A DNA stretch of 52,345 bases, from assembly GCA_002722155.1 (NCBI GenBank), contig PBKS01000018.1, positions 1 through 52,345 on the forward strand, given 5' to 3'. This stretch comes from Chloroflexota bacterium (GTDB taxonomy: Bacteria; Chloroflexota; Dehalococcoidia; Lucifugimonadales; UBA826). Position 1 is the first letter of the stretch. Each line of letters opens with the position of its first letter. The translations under genes were made by a program, and so were the position numbers. Of this stretch, positions 52,227 to 52,345 are shown piece by piece. Under the pieces are notes generated by a model. The model made no database searches. It saw only the letters and a list, made by a program, of their open reading frames with translations, and had not been told where the DNA came from.

Positions 52227-52345
52227 ACTCTAATGAAGATTTTAAATTCGTAGATGCGCACGTTCATTTCTATGACATGCAACATCCAACACTTTATTAC
52301 GGACACTGGCAGCCAAACGAAGACCATCCCTTTCTTGGAGCACAA
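52223..52345 (+). CDS. Amidohydrolase-superfamily protein, N-terminal part (cut by window edge)
   Basis: The ATG at 52223 overlaps the SDR stop (ATGA), and the frame is open to the window edge. It gives 41 residues beginning MNSNEDFKFVDAHVHFYD. The HxH of AHVHFYD is the first metal-binding motif of amidohydrolase family 2, which includes sugar lactonases and dicarboxylic-acid hydrolases. The position after a mutarotase and an SDR fits a lactone hydrolase such as L-fucono- or L-rhamnono-lactonase. The body and C-terminus are outside the window. Confidence 0.8.
   Translation, partial: MNSNEDFKFVDAHVHFYDMQHPTLYYGHWQPNEDHPFLGAQ

Noticed and set aside
52025-52345. A 106-codon minus-strand frame at the right edge
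   Set aside because: It is antisense to the SDR end and the amidohydrolase start, both supported by motifs and an ATGA overlap.

Overview
The window is a gene-dense, visibly AT-rich (A/T-ending codons, poly-A/T intergenic runs) bacterial chromosome segment. It holds about 48 protein-coding genes, one tRNA and one riboswitch. I see no rRNA, CRISPR array, insertion sequence or prophage. No single marker names the organism. The combination of a CofE F420 ligase, a Thr/Pro-stalked S1C protease, a PqqD-like-extended MEMO protein, a ChlI-like ATPase of the Rv0958 kind, a YjhG/YagF-type dehydratase and an L-rhamnose mutarotase-SDR-amidohydrolase string suggests Chloroflexota, perhaps the marine SAR202 lineage. 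That assignment is inference. Many genes begin with GTG or TTG behind a good Shine-Dalgarno. No stretch over about 300 bases lacks a gene.

Layout. 1-5617: pheS (partial, -), an MscS channel (+), then an OGG1-type glycosylase and an exonuclease-helicase of the DinG family (-). 5718-8786: the overlapping argH-rpe-tsaD operon, followed by a convergent two-helix membrane protein. 9311-13120: a tight five-gene string of two paralogous D-threonine-aldolase-like proteins, a methyltransferase, a Nudix hydrolase and a TPR protein. The first paralog has lost its PLP lysine. 13117-17448: an NAD-kinase-fold protein (-), nth, argC, tRNA-Glu and a DEAD-box helicase that starts 25 nt after the tRNA. 17456-24291: a serine hydrolase, a secreted S1C protease, a transketolase-like ThDP enzyme, and an amidase overlapped by a small CxxC protein. 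24414-30150: an NHL-repeat protein, a 17-bp hairpin, a D-xylonate-type dehydratase, a methyltransferase, and the thiG-thiE-thiS operon under a TPP riboswitch with an intrinsic terminator.

30264-41816: a Nudix hydrolase, a DmlA-like dehydrogenase, leuS and leuB, a convergent glpK plus Ldh2-type dehydrogenase pair, a cyclophilin-like protein plus TenA, a zinc-ribbon small protein, cofE, a CitE-like lyase and folB. 41837-49669: a ChlI/MoxR-like ATPase, valS, then secA and prs (-). 49860-52345: a MEMO-family protein, a mutarotase, an SDR and the beginning of an amidohydrolase. The last three resemble a non-phosphorylative sugar-oxidation module that runs off the window.

Most of the content is housekeeping: tRNA charging, arginine, leucine, thiamine and folate synthesis, DNA repair and secretion. 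The least explained items are the pseudoenzyme-like paralog pair and its operon, the ThiS that ends in GGGS, the DinG-like helicase with only three visible iron-sulfur cysteines, the ThDP enzyme with an altered GDGE motif, and the tRNA-helicase junction.
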